Part shown: positions 61,736-64,000 of the stretch, one piece after another
Layout of the letters: every line of letters begins with the position of its first letter
Numbering within the stretch: the first letter of the stretch is position 1
DNA from: Palsa-504 sp963790065
Lineage (GTDB): Bacteria; Actinomycetota; Actinomycetes; Streptosporangiales; Streptosporangiaceae
Assembly (NCBI GenBank): GCA_963790065.1
Contig: CAWBNK010000011.1
Span: 1-64,000 of the forward strand
DNA length: 64,000 nucleotides
Direction of reading: 5' to 3'
Made by a program: the position numbers and the translations under genes
Notes under the pieces: model-generated
The model's input: the letters and a program-made list of their open reading frames with translations, nothing else
Database searches by the model: none
Told to the model about the DNA's origin: nothing

Positions 61736-62075
61736 CGTCCCGTCCTTTCCTGAGTTCCTCCATGTACTCCAGGACCTGGCGCTGCTCGTCCGCGGTCAGG
61801 TCGCCCATGGTCCGCAGCGCCGCCCCGACCACCGATCCGGGCGTTGCGGACGCCGCCGCTTGCACGTGTCCGGCCAGCCGGAGCAGGTCCTGCAGGTCGA
61901 GGTCGTATACTTCGGCCAGCGCCCACAGCACGTTCGGCGCCGGCCGCTCGATTGTCCCGGTCTCGATCTGCGACAGGTGGGCGTTGTGGATCCCGGTGCG
62001 GCGCTCCACCTCCCGCAGGCTCCACTTCTTCCCCTCGCGCGCGGCGGCGAGCTTATCCCCTAGGTCCGTCGCCAT
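61713..62075 (-). CDS. XRE-family transcriptional regulator
   Basis: A 120-residue repressor with an N-terminal helix-turn-helix: KLAAAREGKKWSLREVERRT, GIHNAHLSQIETG and APNVLWALAEVYDLDLQDLL (about residues 8-68). The C-terminal part, TADEQRQVLEYMEELRKG, is helical. GGGAGGGG precedes the ATG at 62075. It pairs with the ImmA/IrrE gene and faces the ubiquitin-like operon across a 127-base region holding a palindrome, so it probably represses both directions until cleaved. Confidence 0.88.
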   Translation of the reverse strand: MATDLGDKLAAAREGKKWSLREVERRTGIHNAHLSQIETGTIERPAPNVLWALAEVYDLDLQDLLRLAGHVQAAASATPGSVVGAALRTMGDLTADEQRQVLEYMEELRKGRDVDQQHRG

Positions 62076-62145
62076 CTTCGATCCCCTCCCTGGCAGGGCA
62101 TCTGGGACACTGATGGTACCGGGTTCGCGAAGCCTTAGCACCTCC

Positions 62146-62161
62146 GCTAATCTGGATTAGC
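62146..62161. promoter_or_regulatory. Palindromic operator between the XRE gene and the ubiquitin-like operon
   Basis: GCTAATC and GATTAGC are perfect 7-bp arms separated by TG. A direct repeat TTAGCACCT occurs at 62136 and 62157. The site lies 71 bases upstream of the XRE start and 42 bases upstream of the GTG of the ubiquitin-like gene, which suits control of both promoters by the XRE protein. Confidence 0.7.
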
Positions 62162-62202
62162 ACCTGTAGCCAGAGCGGCAGGAGGTGCGTAAGGGGATTT
62201 AA

Positions 62203-62495
62203 GTGACTATCCAGGATGAGGCCGGGACCGTCCGGGCGGTACGCCGATTACGGGGCAGGCGAGCTTCCCGGTCTCGGCGAAGGGCCCCTACCGGGCGCAG
62301 GTCCCGCCGCAGGACACGGCCGGGAGCGTGCGCGTGGCCGCGATGGAGTTCTTCGAGGCGTCCGACGGCGCGGACTACACCTACGTGCTGACCCACGGCG
62401 GGCACGACGTGCCGGATGACCGGACCGTCGGCCAGGTCGCCGACGAGAAGGACGCGGTGGAGTTCCGGCTGGTCAAGAAGATCACCCAGGGCTGA
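62203..62495 (+). CDS. Ubiquitin-like (beta-grasp) protein, one frame change near the start
   Basis: From the GTG at 62203 (upstream GGAGG) the frame gives MTIQDEAGTVRA. Then the sensible frame, from about 62238, reads TPITGQASFPVSAKGPYRAQ, VRVAAMEFFEASDGADYTYV, LTHGGHDVPDDRTVGQVADE and KDAVEFRLVKKITQG. The strand-helix order with HDVPDDRTVGQVADEK and a C-terminal strand ending in a glycine is the layout of ubiquitin-like proteins that are activated by E1 enzymes; the terminal residue is Gly with nothing to trim. A one-base loss explains the frame switch, and the total length (293 bases) supports that. Its stop overlaps the E2 start (TGATG). Identity rests on fold pattern and on E2, JAB and E1 neighbours. 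Confidence 0.7.
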
Positions 62496-62933
62496 TGGCC
62501 GACCAGGAAACGCTGCTGAACCGGCAGCGGACGAAGCGGCCGTCGCGGGCTTCCTGGCCAGCAGCGGCGGCCGCCTCGCCCGGGACGAGGCCGACCCGGC
62601 CACGTACTGGCTGACCGTCCGGCCGGCCTCGGCGCCGCACGAGACCTACCACATCAAGGTCACCTGGACCGCCTATCCCCATCAGGCGGCGTCGGTCAAG
62701 TTCGCCGACGGCATCGGCGGATGGGTCACGATGCCGCGGGCGTGGCCGGTCATCCCCGGGTACCGGGCGGCGAGCCAGGACATCTGCAAGCCGATGACGG
62801 CCGAGGGGTTCGCGCTGCACCCGCAATGGCAGTCCGGGCCGGACGCCTGGCCTGCCAGGGCAACCCGTTCTTGTGGCTGGCCGAGATGCTGCAATACGAC
62901 CTGGACAACAGCTACACCGGGCGGGCGGCATGA
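62495..62933 (+). CDS. E2-like ubiquitin-conjugating fold protein, two frame changes
   Basis: From the ATG at 62495 the frame begins MADQETLLNRQ, then moves near 62520 to ADEAAVAGFLASSGGRLARD, ATYWLTVRPASAPHETYHIK, VTWTAYPHQAASVKFADG, GGWVTMPRAWPVIPGYRAAS, QDICKPMTAEGFALHPQW, and near 62855 to CQGNPFLWLAEMLQYDLDNS, stopping at 62933. The meander of strands, the proline-rich WPVIPGYR turn and a candidate active-site cysteine in DICKP with a following HPQW suit the prokaryotic E2-like families that accept a ubiquitin-like protein from an E1. Both switches look like single-base losses. It overlaps the JAB gene in ATGA fashion. Confidence 0.7.
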
Positions 62934-63424
62934 CCGCGGCCATGCCGCTGGACGTCCCGGCCGCAGCAGGCCCGGCCATAGCCGCCGAGGTCCGCCGTTA
63001 CGGGGCGCTGGACGTCGAGACCGGCGGCTTCCTGCTCGCCCCGGAACGGACCGTCGCCGTGTGCACCGTGGCGTTCGCCTGCACCAGCGGCATCACCCGG
63101 CGGCGCCTCCAGCTGCAGATCAGCGAGATCGCCCTGGACCAGCTATTCGCCTATGCCGGAACGCAGGGCTGCTGGGTGCCCGCCCAGTTCCACTCCCACG
63201 CCGGGGAAGCGTTCCTGTCGAGGACCGACCGCGAGTACGGCCTGCGCGTCCCCGGATTCATCTCCGCCGTCATCCCCGGCTTCGCTGACCCGCCCATGAG
63301 CCCCGACGCCTGGACCTGGTGGCGATTCGATCGAGGCGAATGGCACACGGTCGGCAGCCCGTCTGCCGGAGGCTGCGATCTTCGGCAGGTCGTCTTCGAC
63401 GAGGATGGCGTCCGTGGCCGATGA
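62930..63424 (+). CDS. JAB/JAMM-domain metallopeptidase
   Basis: A 164-residue JAB-domain protein, intact in one frame. The zinc site is complete: Glu30 in LDVETGGFLL, His88 and His90 in PAQFHSHAGEAFLSRTD, Ser97 and Asp100. The H-x-H to Ser spacing is one residue shorter than the eukaryotic JAMM pattern. Family members cleave the bond after the C-terminal glycine of a ubiquitin-like protein, either maturing it or removing it from targets. Here the ubiquitin-like protein already ends in glycine, so deconjugation is the likelier role. It overlaps E2 by four bases and the E1-like gene by 20. Confidence 0.85.
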   Translation: MTAAMPLDVPAAAGPAIAAEVRRYGALDVETGGFLLAPERTVAVCTVAFACTSGITRRRLQLQISEIALDQLFAYAGTQGCWVPAQFHSHAGEAFLSRTDREYGLRVPGFISAVIPGFADPPMSPDAWTWWRFDRGEWHTVGSPSAGGCDLRQVVFDEDGVRGR

Positions 63425-64000
63425 GCATTCCCGCCTGCTGCTCCTGGCGCAGCGGGCCACCGGCCGACCGCAGGGCCTGCTGGAACAGGCGCTAGAGGCA
63501 AGCCGCGTCACAGTCAGCCTGGATCGACATGCCCGCCGCTTTGCTGACCACACGGGTCCTCCTGACCACGCTGCGGCGTGGACCCGGCGAACTCGTCCTC
63601 GAACGCGACGGGCTGTCACCTGCGGCGGCAGATCAGCTGGCAGTGGCCGTCGCGGCCGTGGATCCGGGCCGTCCGCTGAGCTTCGCGAACCGCGCCGACA
63701 GCGAATGCACCATCAGGCTCCATGTGGGAACCGGCGCCGCCCGCGCCGTCCGATCGTCCCGGAGGGATACGGCGCACACATCGTCGGCCAGGCCACGGCA
63801 GTCATCCGGCCCTCCCGACCCGGGAACGCGATCGGCGCCATCTATACCGCCGCGCTCGGGGCAGCCGAGGCATTCAAGCGGACCGCCCGCGTGCTACCCG
63901 GCCGCAGGGTCCTGCACCGGCATCTGTGGTTCTGCCCCGTAACCCTGGCCAGTGACCTGCGGGCTGCCCCGGACCTGCCGCGCGACATGGACCTCGATCT
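63405..64000 (+). CDS. E1-like (ThiF-type) ubiquitin-activating protein, N-terminal part
   Basis: The gene runs off the window end. From the ATG at 63405 it reads MASVADEHSRLLLLAQRATG, then in another frame (about 63535-63740) LLTTRVLLTTLRRGPGELVL, DPGRPLSFANRADSECTIRL and HVGTGAA. It then returns to the first frame with IVPEGYGAHIVGQATAVIRP, NAIGAIYTAALGAAEAFKRT and VLPGRRVLHRHLWFCPVTL. The last stretch matches E1-like proteins of prokaryotic ubiquitin-type operons, whose ThiF adenylation domain should follow beyond the window; NAIGAIYTAALGAAEAFK parallels the family's conserved NPxGxxxAAxLAxAExFK. The adenylating residues and catalytic cysteine are not visible. E1 uses ATP to activate the ubiquitin-like C-terminus. 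Confidence 0.7.
   Translation, partial: MASVADEHSRLLLLAQRATGRPQGLLEQALEASRVTVSLDRHARRFADHTGPPDHAAAWTRRTRPRTRRAVTCGGRSAGSGRRGRGSGPSAELREPRRQRMHHQAPCGNRRRPRRPIVPEGYGAHIVGQATAVIRPSRPGNAIGAIYTAALGAAEAFKRTARVLPGRRVLHRHLWFCPVTLASDLRAAPDLPRDMDLD

Noticed and set aside
62203..63900. Programmed ribosomal frameshifting in the UBL, E2 and E1 genes
   Set aside because: Five switches in three neighbouring genes, with no common slippery sequence seen, would be extraordinary. Sequence indels or decay are simpler.

Overview
The window is high-GC actinomycete DNA. Several independent signs agree: long G/C-rich reading frames with frequent GTG starts, a zinc-uptake operon with an actinobacterial-type Zur box, an XRE-DUF5753/DUF397 regulator pair, DUF3040 and DUF5941 proteins, a PIN-PhoH protein and a serine-integrase/FtsK-type mobile element. 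The order cannot be fixed from sequence reading alone; no rRNA or tRNA gene was recognised.

Layout. 1-12 kb: metabolic and secreted genes (end of a homocysteine methyltransferase, gamma-glutamyltransferase, a broken DUF4331 gene, a quinone-type oxidoreductase, small stress-like proteins, epoxide hydrolase, asparaginase, PhyH oxygenase, a DUF4352-like membrane protein). 12-17 kb: FAD oxidoreductase, SelD, a phosphatase-like membrane protein and a PlsC-like acyltransferase. 17-25 kb: a zinc regulon (zur and a znuACBB operon with a Zur box) flanking a three-gene overlapping minus-strand operon made of a GntR/5-FCL fusion regulator, a stand-alone 5-FCL-like protein and an NCS1 permease; a perfect 10 x 18 bp minisatellite lies between that operon and zur. 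25-42 kb: YyaL-type protein, NlpC/P60 hydrolase, polyprenyl synthase, PIN-PhoH, glycosyltransferases, aminotransferase, IspD-like cytidylyltransferase, DUF5941 protein, SDR and NUDIX.

42-50 kb is an integrated conjugative-type element: large serine integrase, a long imperfect palindrome, a J-domain-like membrane protein, an FtsK/Tra ATPase, a replication-relaxation protein, small ORFs and an XRE-DUF5753/DUF397 pair. It is followed by an IS701-type insertion sequence with recognisable terminal repeats and a 4-bp target duplication. 52-64 kb is a defence-island-like accessory region of lower and uneven GC. It holds an AbrB/RelE-like toxin-antitoxin module, a RelA/SpoT-like gene with a HEPN-like tail split by an IS5-type element, a decayed NB-ARC/TPR (STAND) gene and an XRE/ImmA-IrrE regulatory pair. 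Divergent from that pair, at the very end, is a four-gene operon encoding a ubiquitin-like protein, an E2-like protein, a JAB/JAMM peptidase and an E1-like (ThiF) protein. This last operon is the most interesting content and is cut by the window edge.

An important caveat: many otherwise intact genes change reading frame once or twice without premature stops in the joined frame (DUF4331, GT39, ubiquitin-like, E2, E1, RelA/SpoT and others), and most of the shifts whose direction could be worked out look like single-base losses. This could be gene decay, but uncorrected indels in the assembly explain it at least as well, so genes called broken here may be intact in the organism.
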